Positions 6,143-14,676 are shown, counted from the stretch's first letter. The stretch: 64,000 bases of DNA from Chloroflexi bacterium 54-19 (GCA_001898225.1 MKTJ01000058.1:458374-522373), one strand, 5' to 3'. Notes: generated by a model not told the origin, from the sequence alone. Numbers and translations are program-made.

Positions 6143-7969
6143 TTAGGCCCGGTAGCAGGGCGAAGGTTGGACCGCATCGTCACGCCAGCCGCACATGCCC
6201 TGGTTCGTGCCGGTGAGGATGTATTTACCGTCAAACTGCTGCTGGGTGTTGCCCGAACTGACCATATACCACTGGAACACCAGGTTGAAATAACTGCCTT
6301 TCAGGTAATAGCGGTCGGAGAGGGTACCGAATATCGTCGTACCGCTTGAGCCATCCTGGGTGCCGGTCACGCTGCCGCCTGTCTGAGTCAGGTGGATAGT
6401 CTTGGTCAAACCCTGGAAGTTGACGTTCCATTTACCGCTCCAGCCGCAGCCTTCCGGTAAGGCGGACCCGCTCCGCACCCCGCACCACTGGTAAGCGGTC
6501 CGGTAACTGCCGCCGAAACTGCTGCCATTCCCGTACATTTCGAGGTGCAGAGTGTTGGAGGCCAGGGGGCCGTAAGTGCCGTCCAGGAAGGGCCGCCCGT
6601 AGATGCCGTTGACATTGGCGTTGACGGGTACATCGAGTGAAGCGTTGTAATCGCGATAGCTGCCGGAAACTTTATCGGCGTCCTGGGTCAGGGTCAGGGT
6701 GCTAAAGTTAGTGCCCCAGGTGCCGCTCCAACCACACCCGGCCGGTAAAGGTCCGCTGCGGACACCACACCACTGCTCGGTGTTGTTCCAGGTGCCTGTG
6801 AAGCCCTGGCCCCCGTTAGTCAACTGGAACTTGAAAACGTTGGCCGGGTTGTTGTTATAGTAGCCGCTCAGGACGTTGCCGGAGAGGGTGCCTTTCAGGG
6901 CGTAAGTATTGGTGTCGGCATACTCTTTGAAACTGCCGGTGACATTGTTGCCGTTCACGTTCAGGGTCACGATGGCGATATTGGTCTTCCAGGTGCCCTG
7001 AAAACCGCTCACCGTGCCGGGGCCGGTGCCCGATTCGACATAGCGCCACTGGTAGTAGTGCTGCCCCAGGTTGCCCATTTCGACCTTGTTGTTGGGCAGG
7101 GCCGGGTTGTAGGTCAGGACGCGCCGCTCGAACAACTGGACCAGCACCAGGCGGTCCACCCCGGCGATTTTGGTCGCGGCCCAGTAAGGTTCGCTGATAG
7201 CCAGGCCGAACACGTTACTGGTCGGGTCAACCGTATAAATCGGCTGGTTGTTGACGGTCGCGCCGTTACCGGGGTTGGTAACAGGGCCGACCTGGTTTTT
7301 GAAGTTTTCAAAAGGGGCAGCGATGTTGTGTCCGGTCTGCGACTGGTAAGCGCCAATAGTGATATTTTCCGGCGGGGTAATCGTCGAAACCGAACCATCC
7401 TTTGAAACGGCCTGGTTAATCAACTGGCCGACCGCGTTCGGTTTGGAATTACCATCGGCGTTACCAAGTGTAACAAGATTCTTGAAGGAGGCGTAGACCG
7501 GGGTATTCGGGTTAGATGCGACCGGGTCTCCGGCTACCTGGGTCTGGGAAGGGGACAGCGGGGTAAAAACGTTATCACCGTCCTGGCGCATCCCGCTGAC
7601 CAGTTCTTTTACAGCCAGCCCGGTCGTGACAAACCCGTTATTCGGGTTGTTTATTTCCATGCGGGCTTTGTCGAGATAAAGGACACGCCGGGTACCGCCC
7701 GGACTATCGGCGTAACTCTCGGTCAGGGTGGTTGGCGCTCCCGGCACGTTCGGGCCCCAGGTATAGGGCCGGTTAACACCGGGCGTACCGACGAGATGGT
7801 CCTGTTCCAGCCAGCGGTTCTGGAAAGCGGTGACCCCACCAAAATCGGGGTCGGCGGCGCGAGCGACCAGGGCAAGGGCCGGTAAAAGAATTGCCATCCC
7901 GGCCAGGGCCGGTAACAGCAGTTTGAGTCTGAGCCGCCTGAATACGGCTGGATACATGGGTCGTAACAT
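6143..7969 (-). CDS. Exported protein with three lipocalin-like C-terminal repeats
   Basis: This 608-aa protein has a signal peptide at residues about 12-38 (LLLPALAGMAILLPALALVARA). Residues about 40-330 form an N-terminal domain with 'QNRWLEQDHLVG', 'YTWGPNVPG', 'ESYADSPGG' and 'DKARMEINN', a module I associate with secreted Chloroflexota proteins. Residues about 340-608 contain three repeats of the type GTW..N...LTL...G..VTGSY. Two are followed by QWCGVRSG and then LP.GCGWSG, suggesting a small beta-barrel with a disulfide. The third ends similarly with GMCGWRDD. AGGAG lies 8 nt before the ATG. The binding partner is unknown. Confidence 0.8.
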   Translation of the reverse strand: MLRPMYPAVFRRLRLKLLLPALAGMAILLPALALVARAADPDFGGVTAFQNRWLEQDHLVGTPGVNRPYTWGPNVPGAPTTLTESYADSPGGTRRVLYLDKARMEINNPNNGFVTTGLAVKELVSGMRQDGDNVFTPLSPSQTQVAGDPVASNPNTPVYASFKNLVTLGNADGNSKPNAVGQLINQAVSKDGSVSTITPPENITIGAYQSQTGHNIAAPFENFKNQVGPVTNPGNGATVNNQPIYTVDPTSNVFGLAISEPYWAATKIAGVDRLVLVQLFERRVLTYNPALPNNKVEMGNLGQHYYQWRYVESGTGPGTVSGFQGTWKTNIAIVTLNVNGNNVTGSFKEYADTNTYALKGTLSGNVLSGYYNNNPANVFKFQLTNGGQGFTGTWNNTEQWCGVRSGPLPAGCGWSGTWGTNFSTLTLTQDADKVSGSYRDYNASLDVPVNANVNGIYGRPFLDGTYGPLASNTLHLEMYGNGSSFGGSYRTAYQWCGVRSGSALPEGCGWSGKWNVNFQGLTKTIHLTQTGGSVTGTQDGSSGTTIFGTLSDRYYLKGSYFNLVFQWYMVSSGNTQQQFDGKYILTGTNQGMCGWRDDAVQPSPCYRA

Positions 7970-8311
7970 TTACTTTGCTCCTATTATTTAATTCCTAACG
8001 AACTTCTTGAGGTTTGAAAAAATTTATGGGTCAGGGCTCTGACCAAGCAGGCTGCTTGCGTTGACAGCCTGCCCTGGCGATTGCGGAACCAGGTCAAAGC
8101 CCCGATGTTGAAGTAGGGTTGTTGGTAAAGATATTCTAGTATTGTCACTTTTCTTTTAGAAACCTTGTCTGGTTTCTGCCGATTGAAAAGCTTACTATCA
8201 TCCTACCAGCGCAACATGCTGTTCATGTTCCGGTCAGTACCGGTTTATACCGGCCTGTGACCAGGCGCACACTCAATTTTTTTTCGAATTGGGGAAATTT
8301 ATGAAAATAAA
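7970..8311. other. Intergenic region with an 8-bp hairpin
   Basis: There is no gene in these roughly 340 bases. GCAGGCTG (8047-8054) pairs with CAGCCTGC (8065-8072). Near 8232-8261 there are three ACCGG/CCGG motifs in a partly inverted arrangement. The region must contain the promoter of the gene at 7969, but no clear -35/-10 pair was found. Confidence 0.4.
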
Positions 8312-8345
8312 AAGCTTCACCCACCCAAATGGTGAGGTGAAGCTT
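8312..8345 (-). terminator. Terminator of the xylulokinase gene
   Basis: AAGCTTCACC (8312-8321) pairs with GGTGAAGCTT (8336-8345). On the minus strand the stem is followed by TTTATTTT. It begins 9 nt past the xylB stop. Confidence 0.85.
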
Positions 8346-8353
8346 CGCGGGCC

Positions 8354-9886
8354 TTAACCCAGTTTCGGGTAAAGCGTTTTGAGACGGGCGTAAAGCTCGT
8401 TGTAAATCGGGTAGTAGCGGGCGTAGACCTCGGCGGCCTGCGGGTCCGGTTGGGTCGAGGTAGTCACTTTGATTGTGGCTTCACAGGCGGCGGCGACCGA
8501 CGGCCAGAACCCAGCCCCGACCCCGGCCAGCAGGGCTGCCCCGTAAGCCGGGCCTTCGCTGGCGTTGACGGTCACGACTTCCCGGTTGAAGGTATCGGCC
8601 TGGATTTGCCGCCAGAGCGGGCTTTTCCCGCCCCCGCCACTGGCCCGGATTTCGGCCACGCTCACGCCCATTTCCAGGAGGATTTCGAGCGAGTCTTTCA
8701 GGCTGTACGAAACACCTTCTAGGACCGAGCGGGTCAGGTGGGCGCGATGATGGGCGGCGGTCAGGCCGAACCAGACCCCACGCGCCTGGGGGTCAAGAAT
8801 AGGGGTGCGTTCGCCCATCAGGTAGGGCAGGAAGATTAAACCTTCGCTACCCGCCGGGGCGGTGGCCGCCGTTTCGGTCAGGACCGCGTAAATATCTTTC
8901 CCGCTGGCCTGGGCGGCTTCTATTTCCAGTGGCCCGGCCACTTCATCCCGGAACCAGCGAAAGGACAACCCGGCCCCCTGGGTCACGCCCATGACGTGCC
9001 AGGCACCTGGGACGGCGTGGCAGAAAGTGTGGACTCGCCCGCCCTTATCGCGGGCCGGGGCTTCGGCGTAGGCGAAAACGACCCCGCTTGAGCCAATCGT
9101 GCTGCTGACCAGGCCGGGCCGTACGACTCCGTTACCGACCGCCCCGGCAGCCTGGTCGCCCCCGCCGCCCACTACCGGTGTCCCGGCGGCTAGCCCGAGT
9201 TCATCGGCAGCCTGGGCGTGGACCCGCCCGCTGATTTCCTGCGATTCGTAGACCGCCGGTAACAGGTCGGGGTCAAGTTCGAGCAAGCGGAGCATTTCCG
9301 CCGACCAGCGCCGGTTTGCGACATCGAACAGCAAAGTGCCGCTGGCGTCTGAGACCTCGCTGGCATACTCGCCGGTCAGGCGATAACGGATAAAATCTTT
9401 GGGCAAAAGAAACTTGCGGGCGCGGCTCCACTGTTCGGGCCGATACTGGCGAATCCAGAGCAGTTTAGGTGCGCTAAAGCCGACCAGGGCCGGGTTGGCG
9501 GTCAGTTCGATAAGGCGTTCCGCCCCGACTGTTTCGGTAATGTAATCGCATTGAGCCTGGGTGCGGCCATCGGCCCAGATGAGGGACGGCCCAGTTACTG
9601 CCCCGTTCTCGTCTAGCAGGACCACGCCGTGCATCTGGCCCGAAAGACCGATAGAGGCCACCTCGAAGGCGGGTCCGATTTCCTGGCGGGCCTGTTGTAG
9701 CGCGCCCCGGACCGCCTTGACGGCCCCTTCCCACCAATCCTCCGGGTTTTGTTCGGCCCAGAGCGGACGTGGCGCATCGAGCGGATATTCACTGGTCGCC
9801 CCGGCTACCACTCGTCCGTCCGCGCCATCCACGACAATCGCTCTCGCGCCGGTAGTGCCCAGGTCAATCCCTAAAAAGTAGCTCAT
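8354..9886 (-). CDS. xylB: Xylulokinase (FGGY carbohydrate kinase)
   Basis: This cytoplasmic kinase phosphorylates D-xylulose to xylulose 5-phosphate for the pentose phosphate pathway. The 510-aa product has the usual length. The N-terminal phosphate-binding motif is GIDLGTTGARAIVVD (residues 5-19). 'SLIWADGRTQ' near residue 100 carries the conserved Asp region. 'VVGGGGDQAAGAVG' and the C-terminal 'EIRASGGGGKSPLWRQI' and 'GPAYGAALLAG' motifs are typical of FGGY kinases. GAGG lies 7 nt before the ATG. A Gfo/Idh/MocA dehydrogenase lies upstream on the same strand, suggesting a sugar or polyol catabolic pair. Other FGGY substrates cannot be excluded, but similarity to xylulokinases is strong throughout. 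Confidence 0.88.
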   Translation of the reverse strand: MSYFLGIDLGTTGARAIVVDGADGRVVAGATSEYPLDAPRPLWAEQNPEDWWEGAVKAVRGALQQARQEIGPAFEVASIGLSGQMHGVVLLDENGAVTGPSLIWADGRTQAQCDYITETVGAERLIELTANPALVGFSAPKLLWIRQYRPEQWSRARKFLLPKDFIRYRLTGEYASEVSDASGTLLFDVANRRWSAEMLRLLELDPDLLPAVYESQEISGRVHAQAADELGLAAGTPVVGGGGDQAAGAVGNGVVRPGLVSSTIGSSGVVFAYAEAPARDKGGRVHTFCHAVPGAWHVMGVTQGAGLSFRWFRDEVAGPLEIEAAQASGKDIYAVLTETAATAPAGSEGLIFLPYLMGERTPILDPQARGVWFGLTAAHHRAHLTRSVLEGVSYSLKDSLEILLEMGVSVAEIRASGGGGKSPLWRQIQADTFNREVVTVNASEGPAYGAALLAGVGAGFWPSVAAACEATIKVTTSTQPDPQAAEVYARYYPIYNELYARLKTLYPKLG

Positions 9887-9983
9887 CGCAACCTCATTGT
9901 TTTTAGTTTGTGATTAAAAATGTGGCATAAGAATAAATATCCACCCTATTTTACACGATTTGAGCTTGCTACGTGCGCATTCG

Positions 9984-10021
9984 GGCAGGGTTGAACGATT
10001 CTTATTTCGACCCACCCTGCC
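9984..10021 (-). other. 8-bp hairpin after the Gfo/Idh/MocA gene
   Basis: GGCAGGGT (9984-9991) pairs with ACCCTGCC (10014-10021), 16 nt past the stop of the minus-strand gene at 10037. No U-run follows, so termination is uncertain; it could be a processing or 3'-stability element between the oxidoreductase and xylB. Confidence 0.4.
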
Positions 10022-10036
10022 TGGATTTAAAAAAGC

Positions 10037-11098
10037 TTAGCGAAATTCATCGAGCCGGACCTCGCGGTTTTCTGCCGCCGAACGATAGATTGCCAGGATG
10101 ATTTCGAGGGGCCGTAGGGCGTCGCGCCCGGTAATCGCGGGGGCGCGGTCTTCTAAAACAGCTTCGGCAAAATCAATAATCTGGGCCGTATGCAGGGCAT
10201 GGGGAGTAGGTAGTGGGTCAGAGGGTTTTTGACCGGCCTGCATTTCCCCGACTTTCTGGCTGATGCCGTAGCTGGGAATCTCGCCCAACTCGGCCTTGCT
10301 GTAATAGCCTTTCAGGACATCCTTTTCGATAAGGGCGGTGGCGTCTTCGCCGTGAATCGCCAGTGTTTCGGGCAAACCGGGAAATACCGCCGTGCTGCCG
10401 GTAATCGAGCCGAGCGCGCCGTTGGCGAACCGCAGGATGGCAATCGCCAGGTCCTCCACCTCGATTTTGTGGGTGACCGTCCTGACCTCGGCGGTGATAG
10501 CTTCGACCGGACCAAGGAGCCATTGGAGCAGGTCAATATAATGGACACCCTGGTTCATGAGCGCGCCCCCGCCATCGAGAGCTTTGGTGCCGCGCCATTC
10601 CCCGCTATCGTAATACTGCTGGGAGCGGTACCACTTGGTGCTGGCCTCGCCCAGGACCATCGGGCCAAATTCACCCGCGTCAATCGCCTTTTTCACCTTT
10701 ACGATGTCGGGCGCGAACCGGTGCTGGCTGATTACTCCCAGCTTTACCCCGGCTGCTTCGCAGGCTTCAATCAATTTCAGGGCCGCTTCCCGGCTGACAT
10801 CAATCGGTTTTTCGACCAGGACGTGTTTTCCGGCGGCAGCCACCGCCGCACCAACCGTCGAGTGAAAACCGCTGGGCAGCAGGATGTTAACCACGTCCAG
10901 GCCGGGGTGAGCCAGGAAAGCGGCCTGGTCGGTATAGAAAGGCACATCGTAGCGTTCGCCGATTTTCTGAGCGCGCACCGGGTCAATATCGCAGACCGCC
11001 ACCAGGTGAGCGTTAGGGGCATCAGTTATCGCGTCCCCATGTGTCGGGGCGATTACTCCACAGCCGATAATGCCAAAACCTACCGAATTCGAACGCAT
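10037..11098 (-). CDS. Gfo/Idh/MocA-family oxidoreductase
   Basis: This is a 353-aa NAD(P)-dependent sugar or polyol dehydrogenase. The N-terminal Rossmann fold has 'FGIIGCGVIAPTH' (residues 8-20) and the family motif 'EKPIDVS' near residue 95. The C-terminal alpha/beta domain includes 'GGGALMNQGVHYIDLLQWLLG', with the catalytic-type His of 'GVHYIDL'. GGAGG lies 6 nt before the ATG. The substrate is not determined by the sequence. The neighbouring xylulokinase suggests a pentose or related polyol route (inference). Confidence 0.85.
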   Translation of the reverse strand: MRSNSVGFGIIGCGVIAPTHGDAITDAPNAHLVAVCDIDPVRAQKIGERYDVPFYTDQAAFLAHPGLDVVNILLPSGFHSTVGAAVAAAGKHVLVEKPIDVSREAALKLIEACEAAGVKLGVISQHRFAPDIVKVKKAIDAGEFGPMVLGEASTKWYRSQQYYDSGEWRGTKALDGGGALMNQGVHYIDLLQWLLGPVEAITAEVRTVTHKIEVEDLAIAILRFANGALGSITGSTAVFPGLPETLAIHGEDATALIEKDVLKGYYSKAELGEIPSYGISQKVGEMQAGQKPSDPLPTPHALHTAQIIDFAEAVLEDRAPAITGRDALRPLEIILAIYRSAAENREVRLDEFR

Positions 11099-11258
11099 TT
11101 AAAGCCTCCAATTTTTCTATTTGTTTACCCGGATAGATAAATAGTTGCTATAATTTCCACGCAATAATATACCACCTCACATGCCCCTTTACTGTTTGGA
11201 TTTTCATGCTAGGATGCATGGTATAAATTATTAACAACGCTGTTGTACGCTATGCAAG

Positions 11259-11672
11259 GTGTCCAGGGAAACTGAATATAACCCTTTCAAGGTCAAATGT
11301 GCAAGTAGTGAGGATTTGGGGTTGAGTTTAACAATTTTATTTGCCGAGGATGAAGCAAATGTCAGGAGTGTCCTGACGACTTTTCTTGAGATAATCGGTT
11401 ACCAGGTAACTCAAGCAGCAAACGGGCTTGAAGGGTTAAACCTGTTAAAAAAGGCGAAGTATGACCTGGTGATTACAGATATAAATATGCCGGTTATGAG
11501 TGGGAACGAGCTGATTTCAAATATTGCGGGCTTGCCCGACCCGCCCCCTGTGATAGCATTGTGTGGGGATATTGGCGAAGTCTCACCTAATTCGGCAGTC
11601 ACCGAAATAGTATCCAAGCCGGTGAGCATTCACACCCTCAAAGCGGTGGTGCAGCGCGTTTTGCCGGAATGA
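11259..11672 (+). CDS. Single-domain response regulator receiver
   Basis: This CheY-like protein of up to 137 aa has no output domain. The acidic pocket is E30-D31 (LFAEDEA), the phospho-acceptor is D74 (VITDINMPVMSG) and the conserved lysine is K120 (VSKPVSI). The usual Ser/Thr after the fourth strand is replaced by Cys (VIALCGD, C102). The annotated start is a GTG at 11259 with a weak ribosome-binding site. A TTG about 60 nt downstream, preceded by GAGG and giving MSLTILFAED, would match the domain border better. No kinase is adjacent; the nearest histidine kinase in the window is at 51952. Confidence 0.78.
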   Translation: MSRETEYNPFKVKCASSEDLGLSLTILFAEDEANVRSVLTTFLEIIGYQVTQAANGLEGLNLLKKAKYDLVITDINMPVMSGNELISNIAGLPDPPPVIALCGDIGEVSPNSAVTEIVSKPVSIHTLKAVVQRVLPE

Positions 11673-11716
11673 TACCGGCCGGGATACCTCAAGTTTAGAG
11701 TTTTTGCGGGGCAATC

Positions 11717-12349
11717 TTACTTGCCGTCGGGGGAACCGGCCAGGAGTAGTTCCTCGGCAGTGGGTTCGATAGGTAAGTCCCAGTGGCCGCCAAAGACGAA
11801 CTCGCTTAATGGCTTGCGGGTGCGGGTTTGCACCTCGCGTTCTTGAAGCGGTTCCGGCAGGTCTTCCACCCGGCCTGAATAACCAATGGCGATAACTGTA
11901 AGCGGCTTGAATGATTCAGGAATTTCAAAAAGCTCGCGGACCTGGTCGCGGTCGAAGCCGCCCATCTGGTGGACCTGGAGACCAACCGCTTCGGCCTGGA
12001 TACTCATGTGGGCGACCGATTGGCCCAGGTCGTAATAGGCGTAGGCTTCCGAGCCGGGCCGCTCCGGGTTCGGCCTGGCTACCGCCAGGATGAGGACCGG
12101 GACATTTTTGGCCCAAACTTTATTAAAACCGGCCAGGGCTTCGACCAGTTTTTCGTGTTCGGGCTGGTCGCTGGTAGTCACCACGAAGGACCAGGGCTGG
12201 CTATTGCCCCCGGACGGGGACCAGCGGGCCGCCTCAAACAGGCTGAATAGTTTTTCGGGTTCAACCGACCGGGTGGAAAAAGCCCTGGGGCTCCAGCGGC
12301 CTTTGAGCAGCTCATGAATATCGTATTTTGTTTCGGCTAGTTTTTCCAT
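11717..12349 (-). CDS. Nitroreductase-family protein
   Basis: This 210-aa FMN-dependent oxidoreductase has the family signature 'LLKGRWSPRAFS' (residues 14-25), with the FMN phosphate-binding arginines, then 'FEAARWSPSGGNSQPWSFVV'. Further on are 'YDLGQSVAHMSIQAEAVGL' and 'IAIGYSG'. Likely substrates are nitro compounds, quinones or flavins with NAD(P)H. It is divergent from an HxlR-type regulator at 12664, a common arrangement in which the regulator controls the reductase. The ribosome-binding site (GAG) is weak. Confidence 0.85.
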   Translation of the reverse strand: MEKLAETKYDIHELLKGRWSPRAFSTRSVEPEKLFSLFEAARWSPSGGNSQPWSFVVTTSDQPEHEKLVEALAGFNKVWAKNVPVLILAVARPNPERPGSEAYAYYDLGQSVAHMSIQAEAVGLQVHQMGGFDRDQVRELFEIPESFKPLTVIAIGYSGRVEDLPEPLQEREVQTRTRKPLSEFVFGGHWDLPIEPTAEELLLAGSPDGK

Positions 12350-12588
12350 AATCTCACTTAATCTCGCTTCTTCTTTTTATTAAACGCATAAATAATCCGG
12401 CAACCCTCGGTTGCCCGCGCTATTCTCATATATTGATTGGGCTGCTCTGACCGCCAGGCGCAACGGCAGTGTCCGGCCTGGCAAAATTGGTGGGTTTTTA
12501 TAAAACGCTTCCCCCGGTTTTTTCGTAATTGTACAAACAACCGGGTAGATTTCTGCAATTATTTCGCAGCTCAGCCGCTATGAAATTC
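12350..12588. other. Intergenic part upstream of the nitroreductase
   Basis: This is the nitroreductase-proximal part of a 314-nt divergent gap. I see no convincing gene; a 66-codon minus-strand frame has no ribosome-binding site and an unbiased composition. Confidence 0.4.
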
Positions 12589-12631
12589 ATAGTGACTATG
12601 TATATGGTATAATATAACTCCAGTAGGAGTT
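12589..12631 (+). promoter_or_regulatory. hxlR promoter with two palindromic operator candidates
   Basis: A -10 box TATAAT lies at 12608-12613, with TTCATA 16 nt upstream as a weak -35. Between them is the palindrome ATAGTGACTAT (12589-12599). AACTCC-AGTA-GGAGTT (12616-12631) covers the expected transcription start. Both have the size and position of dimeric repressor sites. Autoregulation by the HxlR protein encoded downstream is the simplest inference. Confidence 0.55.
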
Positions 12632-12663
12632 TGTCAAGTTTTTGGAAAGGCCCAGGTGAAACT

Positions 12664-13104
12664 ATGGGTAAAAATGCCTTTCCCGATGTACCACTATCCC
12701 AGGATAGTTTGTCGGGGAAAGAAGAAGTCGATAAAAAGGCGGTAGCCCGGTCGGCGCGGCTGCTGGGGGATACCTGGCTACTTTTGATAATTTGTGAGCT
12801 GCTGGAAGGGACCAAGCGGTTTGGTGAGATACAGGAAGCGCTCGGCAAAAATAATCCCCGTGGCGTGAATCCCCAGACCCTTTCGGGCCGCTTAAAACAG
12901 CTAGAACATTGCGGTATCATCACTCGCAAGGCTTACGCCGAAATACCACCCCGTGTTGAGTACGAGTTGACCGAGAAAGGTTTTGGCGTGACCGAAATCG
13001 TGACGGCCCTGGAAGCGTTCGGCCAGAAGCACATGTACGAGGAAATTGAAGCGACCTTGCCCTGTCCGGGTTCCGGTCAATGTCCTCCCCAGTCTGAGTT
13101 CTAA
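12664..13104 (+). CDS. HxlR-family transcriptional regulator
   Basis: This is a 146-aa winged-helix regulator. The start is the ATG at 12664, with AGGTGA 7 nt upstream; a TTG at 12631 lies inside the operator palindrome. The family core is clear: 'LLGDTWLLLIICELLEGTKRFGEI' , then 'NPQTLSGRLKQLEHCGIITR' (recognition helix) and 'PRVEYELTEKGFGVTEIV' (wing). One cysteine is in the recognition region (EHC) and two are near the C terminus (CPGSGQC). Some HxlR proteins sense electrophiles or oxidants through cysteines, so redox sensing is possible. It is divergent from the nitroreductase. Confidence 0.88.
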   Translation: MGKNAFPDVPLSQDSLSGKEEVDKKAVARSARLLGDTWLLLIICELLEGTKRFGEIQEALGKNNPRGVNPQTLSGRLKQLEHCGIITRKAYAEIPPRVEYELTEKGFGVTEIVTALEAFGQKHMYEEIEATLPCPGSGQCPPQSEF

Positions 13105-13136
13105 AGTTAAGGCTTTTACCGGGCAAAAATAGACTT

Positions 13137-13321
13137 ATACCAAGTCCGGTTGAACATTTGTCACGTCCTTCGGGTGCGAGGGAACCGAGGAATCTTGGGC
13201 ACCCGTTTATGGGTACCGTTGGACAACTATTATGCTTTAGCCCAACGGGCCGGCGGGTACCCTTTGGGTGCCTTCACTTCGTTCAGGATGACAAAGTAGA
13301 GTTTTTATACGTACTTGGTAT
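13137..13321. repeat. MITE-like imperfect inverted repeat, about 185 bp
   Basis: The ends are ATACCAAGT (13137-13145) and ACTTGGTAT (13313-13321), exact inverted copies. Inside, the left half (TTTGTCACGTCCTTCGGG onward) is an imperfect reverse complement of the right half (ending TTCAGGATGACAAA), including GGGTACC on one side and GGGTACC on the other. No ORF is convincing. The structure fits a non-autonomous transposable element or a large intergenic repeat. Confidence 0.55.
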
Positions 13322-13335
13322 TAAACCATTTGAAC

Positions 13336-13391
13336 AATAAAAGAAGCGGCTGGTGGTATCTTCGAAGATACCACCAGCCGCTTCTTTTATT
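13336..13391. terminator. Perfect 56-bp palindrome, bidirectional terminator
   Basis: Both 28-nt arms, centred on TTCGAA, are exact reverse complements. They begin with AATAAAAGAAGCGGC, so each strand ends with a U-rich tail. It separates hxlR (plus) from the acyl-CoA dehydrogenase (minus), which converge here. The stem is far longer than a terminator needs. Confidence 0.85.
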
Positions 13392-13414
13392 TTATAGGCT
13401 CCGAAAGATGGCCG

Positions 13415-14662
13415 CTATTGTAATTCTTTGCTGCTGTAGCCGAGCAAGCGCCGGGCCACAATCAGGCGGTTAATCTGGCCGGTGCCCTCGTAAAGGTCGT
13501 TAATCTTGGCGTCGCGCATCCACTTCTCGACCAGGTTCTTGCAGGAATAACCTTCCGGCCCCAGGATTTCCACCGCTTTCTGGGTAATCCAGGTCACGGC
13601 TTCGCCTGCCTTGGCTTTGGACATCGAGGCTTCCATCGAGTTTGAAATCCCGGCGTCCATCTGCCAGGCTGCCCGCAGCACCAGCAACCAGGCCGCCCTT
13701 AGCTGGGCTTCCATCCGTAGAACATCGCGCAGGACCGCGCTCTGGCGGTGATAGGGCAGGTCGTAGCGGACCGGCACCCCGTTCTTTTCGAGATGTTCCT
13801 TGACATAATCCACGGAGGCGCGGGCAATGCCGATAGCACTGGCCGCCACGCCGGGCCGGGTCGAGTCAAAGGTCTTCATGGCCCCGGCGAAGCCCTTGTT
13901 TCCCTCGCGGGATTGCTGAACCTCCGGGCTGCCCAAAATGTTGTCAAAGGGAATCCGGCAATCGTTGAAACTAATCGCCGCTGTATCGCTGGACCGGATG
14001 CCGTGTTTCTTTTCAAGCCGGACGATTTTCATGCCCGGCGTGCCGCTTTCGACCACGAAACTTTTCATCCCGGCCCGGCCTGCCCTGGGGTCAATCGTGG
14101 CCCAGACCACGATAAGGCCCGGCGACTTTTCCCCGGCCATATAGCCGCTGGTGACGAAAATCTTCTCGCCGTTCAGAATCCATTCTTTGCCGTCCTCGGA
14201 GAGCCGGGCCGAGGTCCGAATGTTGGCCGTATCGCTACCGGCCTGGGGTTCGGTCATCGCCATCGCGCCCCATTTCGGTTCGCCCTCGCTAAAGCGGCGC
14301 AAGAACCGCTCTTTCTGGTCAGGGGTGCCAACCGCTTCGATGGCCGCCCCGCCCAGACCGCCGCCCGGCGTGCTGAGATACAGCCCGGCGTCACCCCAGC
14401 TAAGACCTTCGATGGTGTGCATCAAAAGCAGGTAACGGTATTTCATCACGTTCTCGCCGTTCCCGGCGTCGACCTCTTTGGCCGGTTTGCCCCGGAAGCC
14501 CGCGTTGGCCCCACTTTTCCACATCACGTTGATGTAATCCCAGGGGCGGTCGTGTTCGTGTTCGTCAAACTGGCGCGAAAGCGGGCGCATCACCTGGACC
14601 GCGACATTGTGAATCAGGTCGACCTGCTTCTGTATTCCACCGGGAACTTCAAAATCAATCAT
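13415..14662 (-). CDS. Acyl-CoA dehydrogenase (second of a pair)
   Basis: This 415-aa flavoenzyme oxidises acyl-CoA to enoyl-CoA with transfer of electrons to ETF. The start is taken at the ATG (MIDFEVPGG), 8 nt after AAGGGG; a GTG three codons earlier overlaps that site. 'GAMAMTEPQAGSDTANIRTSA' is the FAD-binding signature. 'IFVTSGYMAG' and the C-terminal 'ILGPEGYS...WMRDAKINDLYEGTGQINRLIVARRLLG' are typical, with Glu of YEGT in the catalytic-base position. It lies 14 nt after the other dehydrogenase in a three-gene minus-strand operon. Chain-length preference cannot be read from the sequence. Confidence 0.88.
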   Translation of the reverse strand: MIDFEVPGGIQKQVDLIHNVAVQVMRPLSRQFDEHEHDRPWDYINVMWKSGANAGFRGKPAKEVDAGNGENVMKYRYLLLMHTIEGLSWGDAGLYLSTPGGGLGGAAIEAVGTPDQKERFLRRFSEGEPKWGAMAMTEPQAGSDTANIRTSARLSEDGKEWILNGEKIFVTSGYMAGEKSPGLIVVWATIDPRAGRAGMKSFVVESGTPGMKIVRLEKKHGIRSSDTAAISFNDCRIPFDNILGSPEVQQSREGNKGFAGAMKTFDSTRPGVAASAIGIARASVDYVKEHLEKNGVPVRYDLPYHRQSAVLRDVLRMEAQLRAAWLLVLRAAWQMDAGISNSMEASMSKAKAGEAVTWITQKAVEILGPEGYSCKNLVEKWMRDAKINDLYEGTGQINRLIVARRLLGYSSKELQ

Positions 14663-14676
14663 AGTTGCCACCCCTT

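Noticed and set aside
10229..11140. Long plus-strand frame opposite the Gfo/Idh/MocA gene
   Set aside because: It is the antisense shadow of a strongly conserved gene; similar long shadows lie opposite the acyl-CoA dehydrogenase (13748-14680) and leuS (61683-62600).
12358..12558. 66-codon minus-strand frame in the nitroreductase/HxlR gap
   Set aside because: It has no ribosome-binding site, is rich in basic and cysteine residues without pattern, and overlaps the regulatory region.
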